NCBI RefSeq assembly: GCF_901709675.1
Contig: NC_051102.1
Location: forward strand, 10,859,412 to 10,923,411
Direction: 5' to 3'
DNA: 64,000 bases
Source of the DNA: Syngnathus acus
Taxonomy: Eukaryota > Chordata > Actinopteri > Syngnathiformes > Syngnathidae
Shown here: in pieces, positions 1 to 20,700 of the stretch
Layout: each line of letters starts with the position of its first letter
Position numbering within the stretch: position 1 is the first letter of the stretch
The notes under the pieces: generated by a model
Told to the model about the DNA's origin: nothing
The model's database searches: none
Seen by the model: only the letters and a program-made list of their open reading frames with translations
Program-made: the position numbers and the translations under genes

Positions 1-16
1 CTTCTGCCCTCACCAG

Positions 17-106
17 CCTCCTGGCTTTAACTTTGACCTGGACTCTCTCACCCTCCCGGGGGGCCTTGGTGGAGCCGGGGCGGCTGAGCAATGCTCCATT
101 ATGTGA
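17..106 (+). CDS. pex19: PEX19, last coding exon (3' end of gene)
   Basis: PEX19 is the farnesylated cytosolic chaperone and import receptor for peroxisomal membrane proteins. Only its C-terminus is in the window. A splice acceptor ends at 16 (pyrimidine-rich, then cag), and the exon reads 29 residues before TGA at 104-106. It begins P-P-G-F-N-F-D-L-D and ends E-Q-C-S-I-M. The Phe/Leu/Asp-rich segment, the glycine-rich spacer and the terminal CaaX box (C-S-I-M, a farnesylation signal) match the known PEX19 tail. Position supports the call, since PEX19 also neighbours COPA in human. The rest of the gene lies to the left of the window. The exon is short, so identity rests on tail pattern plus synteny. 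Confidence 0.82.
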   Translation, partial: PPGFNFDLDSLTLPGGLGGAGAAEQCSIM

Positions 107-2164
107 GGCGGAGGCGGCAGCTTGAACCCAGTTGCGGAGAGGACCACACCCACCAGGAGTTTAGTGGCGGCATTGTGACGCTCTCCCTCACGTCCCAAAC
201 ACCCAGACAAATGTGGAAGAGGTTGCGAAATCCGTCACCGGCTCAAACATGTAAACATCTCTGTATTTGTTTTTTTTTTTTTTTTTTTTCTTCACCCAGA
301 TCTTTAATTTTTACCTGCATTCCCTTTTCCAGGAAGGTGGTATTACACCCTCTCTGGTGTATCTTTATTTAACCCACCTGTTATGTCAATTTGACATTAA
401 TTCCAAAAGTACCACTAAAAAAAAAAAAAAATCCTATTCAATACAATGAACTCCATTACTAATCGTCTTACTGCATTATTTGTGGTAAATCACGTTTCAA
501 CAAGGATCATTCACTCTATTGTCAATATTTAGTTCAAAGATTTCTAAATCAGTACAAACATTTACTGTCCATGTTTATTATACATAAACCAGCATTTGAT
601 ACCATAATACTACTTTGAATAATTTTCGAAACTTTATAGCTGTAATTTTAAGATTACTGTTCACTAAAATGAAACATAAAATTTCACTGTGGTCGATTTG
701 ACCTACAATGTAAAACGAGAGTTACACTAAAGCAAAAATGGGTATAAATATTAGGTACATTTATCGCAGGTCCAATGTACTTGCACTATAGTAGGTTTGT
801 TAAACTACTTACAGGAGGGTTATTGTAACTAAAAGAAGAAGGGAATTCAAAATGGACAGTAATTAAAATAAATGTAGGGGTCATTATGAATGGCAATTGA
901 AAACAAAATTGAGAAAAAAATGTAAAAAGTAAGAAAATTCTAAAAATGACTAATCTTGTGTTTTGGGACTCCATCTTACCCACAGTATAACAGAGTTAAA
1001 GTACCGGCAACTCAAAAAGTTATAACAAATTTCAAAAAAATCTCAAACTGGGATGAAAATGATTTTTACAGGTCAGTTTGGCCTGCAGTTGAACAAGAGG
1101 CACAAAAAGGGTGCAATTTATTAAATAAATCCAGATATGTACGGGTCAGTTTGACCGGCAATATAACGGGATGATTAAAACGGGTCAATTTGACTTCTCC
1201 ACACAAACAGAAGGATTGACTGGGATCAGTGCGGTCTCATCATGTATTACAGAAACACAAAAACACTGGACTGTATGTTGAAAATTACCTAAAAAAAATA
1301 GATATAATTGTTTTGTCGCTGTAACGTTTCCCGCAGTCATCCCGGTATTCATCCGAAGTGATTGATTTGATGATGATTGTGTTGTAAGGTTACCTTGCTG
1401 AAGTGCTTCCCTTGAGTTTTAGTGTGGTTTTATTGCGAAGATTGATGTTTGCGTGAGTGGAAGGGGGGGTTTACAAGCTCCCACTTCAAAGAGTGCATTT
1501 ACAAAAGGCCAAAGCACTTTGTGTGTCTAAAACAAAGATGTTTCCCTGTGTGCAACGATGGAATTGGGGCTAGAAAGCACAGGACAACCCGCCGCTGTGT
1601 ACAATTGAGGCAGTGAGCAATGCAGAGAGAAATTCGTGGCAAAGTGCTTCTTTCATCATGCCATCCGTTTACAGCGGAACGACATAGCTGCTGCTATGTG
1701 TTGTCCTTTTTGTAAATACAGTATACTTAATAAAAGAAAGATATCAACAAGATATACTTGGGTTATGTGTATTAATCCATTTATAGATGGCCAGTCACTA
1801 AAATTCTGGGTTTATTCTAGTAATATACTGTTTTAAAAATATATATTTTTATTGTGCCTAAAAGGTTGCTATTGGAGGTGTGGATATGAATTTTAAAGAT
1901 GACAGAAATGTGACATTTTGCGTCCCATGGACAAGTCCGGAGCGTCGTGGAACTTTTTGCGTCATCCGTACATCTTGACAAAACTTTATTGCTCAAACAC
2001 GGAAAACAAAACAGGAGACGTGTCAGGAAGAAGAGATCCATCTTACAAACGGACGACAACCGCTTAACTCATCCGATATTACATCTGTACTTTTTGCGAT
2101 TGGGTAGAGAAATAGTGTATTCTAAGTCTAGTTAAAGAGCCACACAGGCTGGTTCTCCTTGACC
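107..2164 (+). other. PEX19 3' flank and COPA upstream region
   Basis: No convincing coding sequence. A poly(A) signal AATAAA at 1729-1734 could end a long PEX19 3' UTR. The stretch 384-1195 holds five copies of a short palindrome and looks like a transposon relic (listed separately). Poly-T (270-290) and poly-A (417-431) runs are present. The COPA promoter must lie in the last few hundred bases before 2165, but I see no clear TATA box. Confidence 0.5.
384..1195. repeat. AT-rich segment with five GGTCAATTTGACC-like palindromes
   Basis: A 13-bp palindrome recurs at 384-396 (TGTCAATTTGACA), 691-703 (GGTCGATTTGACC), 1071-1083 (GGTCAGTTTGGCC), 1144-1156 (GGTCAGTTTGACC) and 1183-1195 (GGTCAATTTGACT). 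The intervening sequence is AT-rich and has no long open frame. Repeated GGTCAAxxTGACC-type motifs are, from memory, typical of the ends of fish piggyBac-like elements, so a decayed non-autonomous element is the likeliest reading. Boundaries and target duplication were not resolved. Confidence 0.45.
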
Positions 2165-11029
<8,865 letters not shown>

Positions 11030-11687
11030 GACGGAAGGAAATGTCATCAAATAAAATATGTTAACATGAATATTCTACAATGCATGCTAACATCGCAATG
11101 TAATCATTCCATCTATCCTGCAAGAAAACTCTTTTGCTTTTAGGCTTTCTTAGGTTCAATTTAAGAAAAAATCCACGATGTAAAAATGCGGAAGAAGGAA
11201 ATAAAACACATGCCATGTGTTTATGAATGACATGGAGAATAAAAGTGACCAATGACACTCAAAACCTTGCTCAGTTTTCCCCCCTACAATTTAAAGCAAT
11301 TCCTGTGTCTTAAAATCTCCAACATGCTTTCGTCAAAAGCTGAAGGATCAAGAATTATATAACCCAACCAATGCAAAAAAAAAAGTGTTTTCAGAGTGGA
11401 AAAAAAGCACGTTTTGCTCCAGAATAGAATGGAGAAGGGAGGGGTTCTTTTCACTGATTTATCAATTACAAATACTACAGTAACTGCACTTTATAAAAAC
11501 CGTTGTATTTTTTTATTTATTTTTTTAATGAAATATAGTTCTATTTTGTCTGTACTAAAAATCTAACAAAAAGGGCGATGTTTTTTGCGGTGTAGAACTA
11601 AAGCGTTTTTGGGGGTAAACCGGAAAGAACCCGGACGACGTCCTGTCGCAATTTCCTGTTGTGTTGGTCTTCTTTCAAACCAGGAAG
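11030..11687 (+). promoter_or_regulatory. COPA 3' UTR and NCSTN promoter interval
   Basis: Only 658 bases separate the COPA stop from the NCSTN start. A poly(A) signal AATAAA at 11050-11055 would give COPA an unusually short 3' UTR of roughly 40-60 bases. The rest must contain the NCSTN promoter and 5' UTR. No TATA box or strong GC box is obvious; poly-A and poly-T tracts occur at 11371-11383 and 11509-11526. Confidence 0.55.
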
Positions 11688-14600
11688 ATGGCTTCACTGT
11701 CGAGCAAATGGACTGTTATTTTTCTGCTTTCTATCTGTTTTATCGGTAAGTTTGCAGCGGGACATCTTTAATTTGGCGTACAGGAGTGTTTTTGTGCGCT
11801 GCTGGTGTGTTTCCGAGACAAAACGGTTAGCTTGTTCCGACTTCTTTTGTGAGTTGGCTAGCTTTATGCTAGGCTAGTACCGAGCCGATTTCTCATTAAA
11901 ATTAGCTTGTGTCTAAAATTCAGGTTTATTTGTATGTTAGCAATCCAATGGTCGTTAGTCCGCTAGTCGACATGAATTTTAAGTAACACAACATTAAAAG
12001 TGTGTTTGTGAATAATCTGGATTAAACGTACAAAGGGCGGCTGAGTTTGAGCGTGACTACGGTACTCGTGATTTCCACTCGCCTGGAGCTCAGTCGCAGC
12101 CTCAAATGATATCCCATGTGATTGATCGCAATTTGGCCTTAAACACACAATATTTGTAAAGTCGAATAGTTTCGCACTCCCTGATCGATTCGTCGTAAAA
12201 ATAATCCCAACCTCTTTTGTCTTGCCTTGAAGTAGGGCGAGGACAGTGGTAATTCAACTTTTTTCGCTAGGGACGTAAAACATACTCGCATCGCCATAAA
12301 AGTATACAGTGCTTTCAATATGACAGTCATATTAAACGTACAAAAGGAGGGAAAAAGAAGAACCAAAATTGCTGCAATAAAAATTCATTCCCTGCACATT
12401 GAACTTGAAAAGCAATGGTTGTTTAAGATGACATATACAGAGATTTGCCATAATATGATATTGTGGCTTCTGTAGGCAATTTCTGATTTTCACAATTCAT
12501 GTCAGGTTTCTGATACGTTTCCCCTTCAAGACGTGGGCGTTTAATCACTGTACTATTAAGGTATTGTGCTCCAATTAGAGTGTTCTTCTTCTTCTTCTAG
12601 GTGTTGGCTGTACTGCAGTAGAGAAGAAGATTTACGTGCACCTTAACTACACCGTCCCGTGTGTGCGGCTCCTCAACGCCACGCATCAGATTGGTTGCCA
12701 GTGTAAGTCAAGTGGCCATTTGATTTGATAATCCTATTCCGCTGGTGTGTTAATACATGAATTCGTCCTCCACCAGCCTCATTGTCCGGGGATGTCGGGG
12801 TGCTCCATGTCTTGGAGTCGGAGGAAAACTTGGATTTTGTGCTGCGGACAGGTCTCAATCCTCCTTACATGGTTATCCTGGAACACCAGCTCTTCACCAG
12901 GTACTTCCACCTCTGATCCATGTAGGACCTAGTAGAAGTAGACATTCACAGGGTTGTTTAACGTCACACTTGATGATTTGTAACAAATACGATGAACACG
13001 CTAATTTGCCCCCGATGTGTCCCCTGTCATGTTTTCTCGATGCTGATCAGGTCCATCATGATGAGGCTAAACAATGGCTCCAATAGGGTGGCGGGCGTCG
13101 CTGTTGTGGCGCCAAACACGAACCCAGCAGAGGGCTTCTCTCCGCACAACACGTGTCCCAATGAAAACACGGGTGCCTTTCTTTTCCTCATGACTAATTT
13201 TGACGCTTTTGAATGCTGTCCAAAGAAAACAAGTATTTCCAATGTTTGTAATGTTTTATCCGAAAAAGAAAGCAATGTATTCATTGAAACAAAATACCGT
13301 TCAATGAAAAGCACACATCTCCAAATTTGGTTTGTTTTTCTGTTGTCCTTGTCTCAATCCCTATTTGTTTGAAACACAATGAAAACAATTTAAAGCCACA
13401 GTATGTAACAAATGTTGTTGTTGTCAGGCGTGTATTCGGAAAGCTACGGCCCGGCTTTGGCTCACTGTAGCGCCATGGTGTGGAATCCTCTGGGCAACGG
13501 CCTGTCCTATGAGGAGTTTGACTTCCCCATCTTCTCCATGAAGGATGACAATGAGACGCGCCTCATCCGACAGGTAGTGCGGCGCAACGGTCAGTTGAGC
13601 CAAGAACCAGTTTGACCTTTGTTGACTTGGTCCCTGGCAGTGCTACCTCGATCATAACCGCGTGGTGAACGGCACCGCCCCCAAGTACCCGCTGTGTGCC
13701 ATGCAGCTCTTCTCGCACATGTCGGCCGTCACCAACACCGCCACCTGCATGAGAAGGAATGACATCAACTTCAGCATCACACCAGGTCATTTGGCCCCAG
13801 TTCCAATTTTTGTTTATCGCAGATGAACTGTCCCGTAACGCTTTGTCTCCATGCAGAGAAAGTTTGTGACCCACTGGGCGACTTCAACGTTTGGGCCACC
13901 ACCAAAGCGCTCAACAATACGGCCAAAGGACACAAGATGTCAGAGAGCATCGTTATCGCAGCCGCTCGGGTGAGTTACTTCAACTCGTTCATTTGGATAT
14001 AAAAACAAGAAATACAACGAGAGATTGATTGTTTTCTTGGGGTAAAACTATTCAATGCCTATAAAAAAAAAGTGTTTATGATGAAGAAAACTTTTTATTG
14101 TTAGATTTGGATTCAAATAAAATAGTTCTAGACACAGAATAAAAAGCATTTATGACCAAATCAGTGTTTTAACTGAAGCATGAAGAAGGCCTAATTTCGT
14201 TGTGAACATCCTTGTTCAACAAAATAAATATCCGTCTTTTATTATTATTTTATTAAAAAAAATGTTGATTTGAAAAAAAACATACATAATCGCCACTGTT
14301 TTGAAAATTAAATAGAAAAACTGATGGCATTACCAATTTCACCCAGCTGGACAGCCGATCGTTCTTCTTCGACGTTACTCCCGGAGCACAGAGCGCCGCC
14401 TCGGGCTTCGTCACCTTGCTGGCGGCTGCGCACGCTTTGCGCAACATCACCCAAGAGGTGCCGCCCAACCGCACCATCCTCTACGCCTTCTTCCAGGGGG
14501 TCCGTCCGTCCGTTATTACTTACCTTCTTATTTGAAATCTTGTCTGACTTCAAATCAACAACCAATCTTTATTGACCCGCCCGCAGGAAACCTTTGATTA

Positions 14601-16560
14601 CATCGGCAGTTCCAGGATGGTGTACGACATGGTGAACAAGCAATTTGCGGTGGACTTGGAGAACGTTCACTCTGTGCTGGAGGTCGGACAGGTGCGTTGG
14701 AACGCACACATCGGCCCCGACGTCGGCCGTTGTCGTTTCTGGTTATTCTGCGGTGACGTGTTGTGTTACCCAAGACACTGTAGGGGTATGAATTAAATTT
14801 CCCACCAGTGGTAATTTGAACGTGCTGCATTTAGGTGGGCCTGCGTGCCGAATCCCGACTGTGGGTCCACTCTGATCCCGTCTCACGCAGGAACACCAGC
14901 GTAGACGAGGAGGTTTGTCAATCTTCATTCCAGCAGGCTCGACACATCCCGTAACACGGACTGAATGATCTGTTTGTGTTGCAGGTGAAGACGCTGGTGG
15001 AGAACATCCAGTCGGCCGTGACGGCTTCAAACGTCTCGGCGAGCGAGCCCAACGCGTCGCAGCCGCTGCCACCCTCGTCCTTCCAGCGATTCTTGCGACT
15101 GCGGCCCATCCCCGGCGTGGTCATAGTGGACCACGAGTTGTCTTTCAGCAACAGGTGAAAAGTGTCTGGAGGAACCTTGTGTGAATGGAAAGAAGTCATG
15201 TGATGTCTTGTGTTCTCAATTTTAAACTTATTTCCACTAATGGTACTCTCCGTAAACTGGACCGTATGTCTCCTGCACAGGTTCTATGAGAGCATGTACG
15301 ATAACGCCGAATACCTACGCGTGTCATACCCCCAGAACATGACCCAAGAGGAGCAGCTGCAATTTGTCACAGACACGGCCAAGGTCTGTCACAGCCCTCA
15401 GAAAATCTCCATTTGTCACCCACCATATGATATGGTTGGAGTTCAAATTTGGGTGCATTTTTCAGGCTCTGGCCGAGGTGGCCACCGTGGTCGCCCGCGC
15501 TTTGTTCAAGCAGGCGGGAGGAGATCAGTCACAACTGAGCAGAATCAACGCTGATGCCCAAATAGTAATGAGTGTTTCCTTCACTTGTATTTTGCTTCTA
15601 CTGCAAATAAGTTCTATTTTGGCAACATCCATGTTTTCCTTTTCCTTAGGTGTCTCAAATGCTTTACTCATTCCTCATCCAGTCAAATAACAGCTGGCTG
15701 CAGCAGATAGTTCCCGCTGACTTAGCAGGCCACCTGAGTGAGTGGTGTCAACTTTCCTGCATGGGACTTTTCTCTCTGTTGTTGAACTCCCAATTGGAGG
15801 AAATTATCCATTGGAGGATGTGGGGTGCGATGAAACTGTGTTTGCGTTGCCTTCTGCAGAGGACACGGCCACAAACTTCTACGTGGGGGTGTTGCAGCAA
15901 GCCAGTGAGCCCACGTACCTGGTGCAGCACCTGCTGGCCAACCTGACTGGCAGCGTGGTCAACATCACGCAGCAGAACTGCCAAAGCCAGCGGATGGAAG
16001 AGCGCGATACCGAGAGCAAACATGTGAGTGGTCGTCATAGCGACGGGCCGCTCCCCTCAAAAAGAAATGACCGAGCATGGCTCTTCTCATCAGATGTACA
16101 CGTACATGTGGGTTCAAGGCGCAATGTTGCCCAACGCCACCAAGAGGGATGGCTACTGTGTCCGCTCTACGGTGCACCTCTCCACGGCGCTGTCGCCCGC
16201 CTTGGACCCCAACGCACAGGTGGAGTACACCTCCACGGAGTACTCCACCTGGACAGAGTCCCGCTGGAAGACAATCAAGGGTCGTGTTTTCCTGGTGGCC
16301 AGTCCCGAGCTGGAGGTAGAAACACGTCTGATATTGACGTCTATATTCTGTTGAGTGCCCGATACCACTATCATATTTTGTGTTTGCAACATTTTTTCTT
16401 TCTGCATGGCAAACCAACTCCTGTTTCCACTGATTAGATGGTGACTCTGGGTGTGGGCGTGGGTGTGCTGATCACCTCCCTCCTGCTCACCTATGTGCTC
16501 AGCTCCAAGGCGGACATCCTATTCAGCTCGCAGAGGGAGCCCACTAATGCCACTTACTGA
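11688..16560 (+). CDS. ncstn: Nicastrin (gamma-secretase subunit)
   Basis: Nicastrin is the large glycosylated subunit of gamma-secretase, the intramembrane protease that cuts Notch, APP and other stubs; its ectodomain screens substrates by size. Seventeen coding exons: 11688-11745, 12601-12702, 12777-12900, 13051-13172, 13428-13573, 13641-13785, 13857-13969, 14347-14499, 14587-14691, 14835-14912, 14985-15154, 15281-15383, 15466-15564, 15650-15737, 15860-16023, 16094-16315, 16438-16560. Phases agree and give 704 aa (human 709). The N-terminus is a signal peptide (M-A-S-L-S-S-K-W then a hydrophobic run). The conserved [10 protein letters not shown] motif starts at E322, equivalent to the human E333 region. 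Many N-x-S/T sites are present, with one transmembrane helix at about 665-686 and a short tail containing S-S-K-A-D-I-L-F. Two donors are weak (GTGCCT at 13173, GTCCGT at 14500). Confidence 0.98.
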
Positions 16561-17461
16561 CCTCAAGTACCACAATTACAACTAGTACTACTGCTACTAC
16601 TACGTTTACCTGCCATGCTGCTTGGGTCCAAAATAGACAAGCGGCTAAATGCCCCTTTTGAAGGTTGTTTTAGACCTCAAAATGGCGGCAGGGGATCCCA
16701 AAAAGCGTCTGGGCAGGTACCAGCAGAAGGCCTCAGAGATGATGTTCATATTTCTTTTAAATTAACGTCCGTGCTTTTATTTTGGTTTGTAAGAGCGATG
16801 AAGTGTGTTCCATTGTTGATTGTGCATACACGAGCAATGATGTGTGTGCTTGCAAGCGATTGTCGTGTGCAATACTGTAATCTTTGTTGTAAATAAGTGT
16901 AATTATGACCAATGTTAAGAAACCACTTTTCTTTTGAGTCACAATGAACAAAAATGTGGCATTGTAGATATAAAGTTGGCACCTACGCGTATTCTAGAAT
17001 GATGAGTTTTGCACTGCTTATTTTCATTTGGGTTGGACTGGTTCTTTGGTTGTACATTCATAATTTCACAATCGGTAACGTCAGCGGCAGGAATCTTTGA
17101 CCTGCTGTGATGAGAAAATAAATACTGCTTTTACATTTTGTAGTTTCTTTAATGCATAAAGTACTCGAACAAAACGTAATGGAGTATTTTTTTACTCTCT
17201 TGGAGCGTATTTACACCTCAAACAGAGCATATATAATGTTCTATACAACTTGGTGTACCGTATTTATTGTTCTATATAACTCATGTAACAGTAGTAGACA
17301 ACAGTAATAGTCAGTGTTCTATTCATCCTAACCTCTGGTTGCTTGCCTATAGGTTAAAAATGGCTTTAGTTTTTTAAATTAGATGTATATTAATAATGAC
17401 TGACTTTTATCTATAAACATTTTAATTATACATTTTATAGTAAATGTAATCATTTAATTAC
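16561..17461 (+). other. NCSTN 3' UTR and intergenic region
   Basis: No coding sequence seen. A poly(A) signal AATAAA at 17117-17122 most likely ends the NCSTN transcript, giving a 3' UTR of about 580 bases. The remainder is AT-rich. Confidence 0.6.
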
Positions 17462-17473
17462 TGCGCATGCGCA
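17462..17473. promoter_or_regulatory. Perfect NRF1-type palindrome
   Basis: TGCGCATGCGCA is a perfect 12-bp palindrome and matches the NRF1 consensus. It sits about 200 bases upstream of a GC-box cluster and the presumed VANGL2 first exon. Function is inferred from motif and position only. Confidence 0.45.
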
Positions 17474-17639
17474 GATTAGATCTACTAGTAGCCTCAGTGT
17501 ACGTAAACGTATATTTGGTTTGCAACTACACTAAATATTTTTTTAGACTGAATTTAATGGTAATTCCGACAAAAAATATCAATGCTCATTGTACAAGTGG
17601 ATGTGAGTTTAAAATATTGATATGAGTTTATGTTTAAAC

Positions 17640-17794
17640 GCGGAGCTAAGCCCCGCCTTTTCCGTCTAACCTCCCAGTGGGCAAGCAGTGATGGGCGGGG
17701 CGGGGCGGGGCAAGGGGAGTGGGGGGGGCTTTCACGGCCGAGCGGAAAGAAAGTGGAAAGTGAGACAAATAACTGCATGGACACTCTGCCCTAA
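17640..17794 (+). promoter_or_regulatory. vangl2: Probable VANGL2 promoter and untranslated exon 1
   Basis: The interval is GC-rich with overlapping GC boxes at 17695-17711 (GGGGCGGGG repeats). A good donor, CTAA|GTAAGT, follows at 17794/17795. The exon would contain one upstream ATG (17777) opening a five-codon frame, M-D-T-L-P-stop, whose TAA ends exactly at the splice junction. The exon start is not resolvable. Assignment to VANGL2 rests on orientation and position, 4.7 kb upstream of the acceptor at 22515. Confidence 0.5.
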
Positions 17795-20700
17795 GTAAGT
17801 CCTCGTTTTACATTTCAAATATCTTCAAATGCAAGTGGCGGTGATGCGCGAGTGCTGTATGAGCGGCGCTGTTGTGGGGTTGACGAAAAAGCTTTAATTA
17901 GAGGAGAGAAGTGGAAAAGGGGGCAGGTTAGCTTCGTCGTGGATGGGCTCAACAAACAATGGTGGAGAGGACGCGATGGTCGCCTCCTCTCCTTTTCTTT
18001 TCTTTTCTTTTCTTTCTCCCCCACTTGTTCAAACCGCAGCCAAGCAAGATTAGGAGGTTGCTTGTTGTACTCCCCCGCCAAGGGCCACGTAAGCTTCCAC
18101 TTTTTAACCGGGAATGAAGCGACTAAGACAGTGGGCGATGAAGCCAAAATTGTGCCGACGCTGGAGGACACTTTAGCCGTGGAAGTCATTCATTTAGCGG
18201 GGAGAGGAGCAAACATTTCGGGGTGTGCGGCCCACTGTACTGTCATCACAGGAGATCTACAATACTTTTCTTCTTTTTTTCCACATTCTTATCCCATTTC
18301 GCTGGCCCAAATACCTCGAAAAAGAGCCAAAATGCTGAAATGTTGGCCGAGCAACATGAGTGTATTTGGCGAACAGCCAGTGATGGGGCACGACTCCCAA
18401 ATTCCAAGATACAGTATTGCACATTTGATGACTTTTACACGCGCTATAAAGAGTGTTTGAACTCCATTTTTGTTCGAACGGCCCCGAGGCAAGTACTATA
18501 TTGAATTTTCCTCCAGTATTTGAAAGGAAATGTTGTGCTACTCTGTAAGATACCAGCCTAAAGGGTTAAACGTTCATACATAGCTTTTACCTTCTTTTAA
18601 CAGTCTAAAGGACGTTTTGCTCATTTATTTTGTACTTAATGTTTTATGTTTTCTCTTACGTTCATGTATAAGAAATTGTTCTTTCCTAATTTTTACTTTT
18701 TAATATAGTAAGTTTGTTTGATACACTTTTTGAAGTATTTACATGTTCAAGGTGTTTGACACGTTAGCATATCTAGGCCATATGTGTGTTTTTTGTTTTT
18801 AAATCAATTTGTCATGAGTTCAATTACCACTCCATGTAAATTTGAAGTTTTCCTGCTTGATGTTTTAAAAGCAGGCCCTTGCACCCAAGCAAACAAAACC
18901 ATGTCAATGAAAGCCCCCTGGATGGAGGTAATAAAACGCCAGTGGTATGCGAGCTTGTGTATTGGCGATATTTACTGACTTGTTTTACATTTGAGCAGCG
19001 GTAATTGGTACTGAGGGTTAACATAACAGTCGGGTTTGCCTAGTCTCCCCCACCTTCATTTGAAATATTTTAATGGCAAATACATGACACTTACTTCATG
19101 AGGAAAATTTGTCGTCACTGGAACACATTCTGAAGTATATATGATGCATTTATATGTCATGTATTCCAATTTTACAGCTGTCAGTTTATTAAGCTACTGG
19201 ATGCAGTTATTGTTTCTTAGAAACGGAGTCACATGTTAAACTCTAACGGTTTGATTTAAGATCTGGTCCCTATGCCAGTATGCTTGTTTTTGAAGGCAGA
19301 AAAACCTGCATTCTCGGTTCAAGGTTGCAAATGTTCGCCTGTACTTTTCTTGTCAAATTTTGAGCATGGAAAAGCGCAAAAACTGTTGGCCAACGTCTGG
19401 CGGTACTACAGAAAGTTACTTGTGCTTCAGTCATGTCACGACATTGCGTTCTGACAAATAAAGGAAATCTAAGTGTAATACATGACGGCGTACTGAATGG
19501 AGTGGACATGACACACCTGCTCCACTTTGCTAGCCTTGTGTGCAGGAAAGGCTGCCCGTAGCAGTTGCTTAACTGATGTCGTGCGAGGAAACCATGGCTG
19601 CTGCTGGTGGTGGTGGTGGTGGTGGTGGTCTACTGTGTGTGTGTGTGTGTGTATTTACACAGTTGGTCTCGTAGGCCTCAAATGGCCACTGGATGGAGCT
19701 GGGCGGTGGTGTTCCTAAAACGTTTGGCCATGGCGGGCAGCTGCCGGCCGTCTTAAAATGTTTGATTCCTCTGCGGACACGTTATGACCAGGGACAAAGG
19801 GTAATTGCGACAATTAGCATTCCATTCGAATTTTTTGGGGGTCGTGCACAGAGGATGGTAAAGTCACTTTGGGAATGTTTTTGTAAATACGAAAATATTG
19901 TGTTGCGGTCTATTACCATTGTCCTCTGAAAATGGACGGCCGGTAGGTCGTTGCTTTGTGGTGATTGTAATTGTTTTTTTTCACGACAGACTGGATGGAC
20001 AAACAACTCTGTTCTTGGAAAGTACACGACTTCCGCTCCATTCATGATTTTACAGTAAACCATGCGGTTGAGCGCATAAATCAACTGGAGAGCTTTTTCT
20101 GAAATGTCGGCCCCTGAAAGCACTTTTATGGGCTTCGCCGTTACGTCCTTTGTAATAATTCATACAGTACATTATCAGCAGCTTGTCAGAAGACTCGTGG
20201 GCGGTTTTGGCGGTGGGCTAGAGTTTCATTGTCCTGAGTACGTTTTTATGATCCGTTTGCGCCACAACATTTAGCTTGAAACGAAACATTCATCGAAGAC
20301 TATTCGATGCACTTGCACGTATAGGGCCAGGGGATGAATAGGCAACCCGATCTTCGCTACCACTGGACCACACCTGTTTGGATCAAGTGTTTGGCCACGT
20401 TCTCACTCACAGCCTTGCACAATACGTAGTGTCACAAGAGTACATTTCCACCATTGTCTTAACCTGTTTGCAGCCCAAAATGTGTTCGTATATGTTTCAA
20501 ATCATCTTAGTAGGACAAAATACAGGTAAATTAGAGTACAGCAGTGGAAACACCTTTGGTGTTTTTCTATTTCTGCTGCAATGTATACTATGCTGGGATT
20601 GTGAGATGCCAACTTCAATTGTTATCCGCAAATGTAGCTTCTTCAAAGACCCCATCCGGCAGCTGGCAAAATGTTTTCTTGATAGCAAAGTCGGGCTCTT

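Noticed and set aside
956-1174. 72-codon ORF inside the palindrome-bearing segment as a transposase remnant
   Set aside because: No residue pattern of a DDE/DDD transposase could be recognised; too short and AT-rich to support.
17852-18460. 202-codon plus-strand ORF in the presumed VANGL2 intron 1
   Set aside because: Contains a (TTTTC)n-derived S-F-S-F run, has no recognisable domain and no supporting splice context; open by chance.
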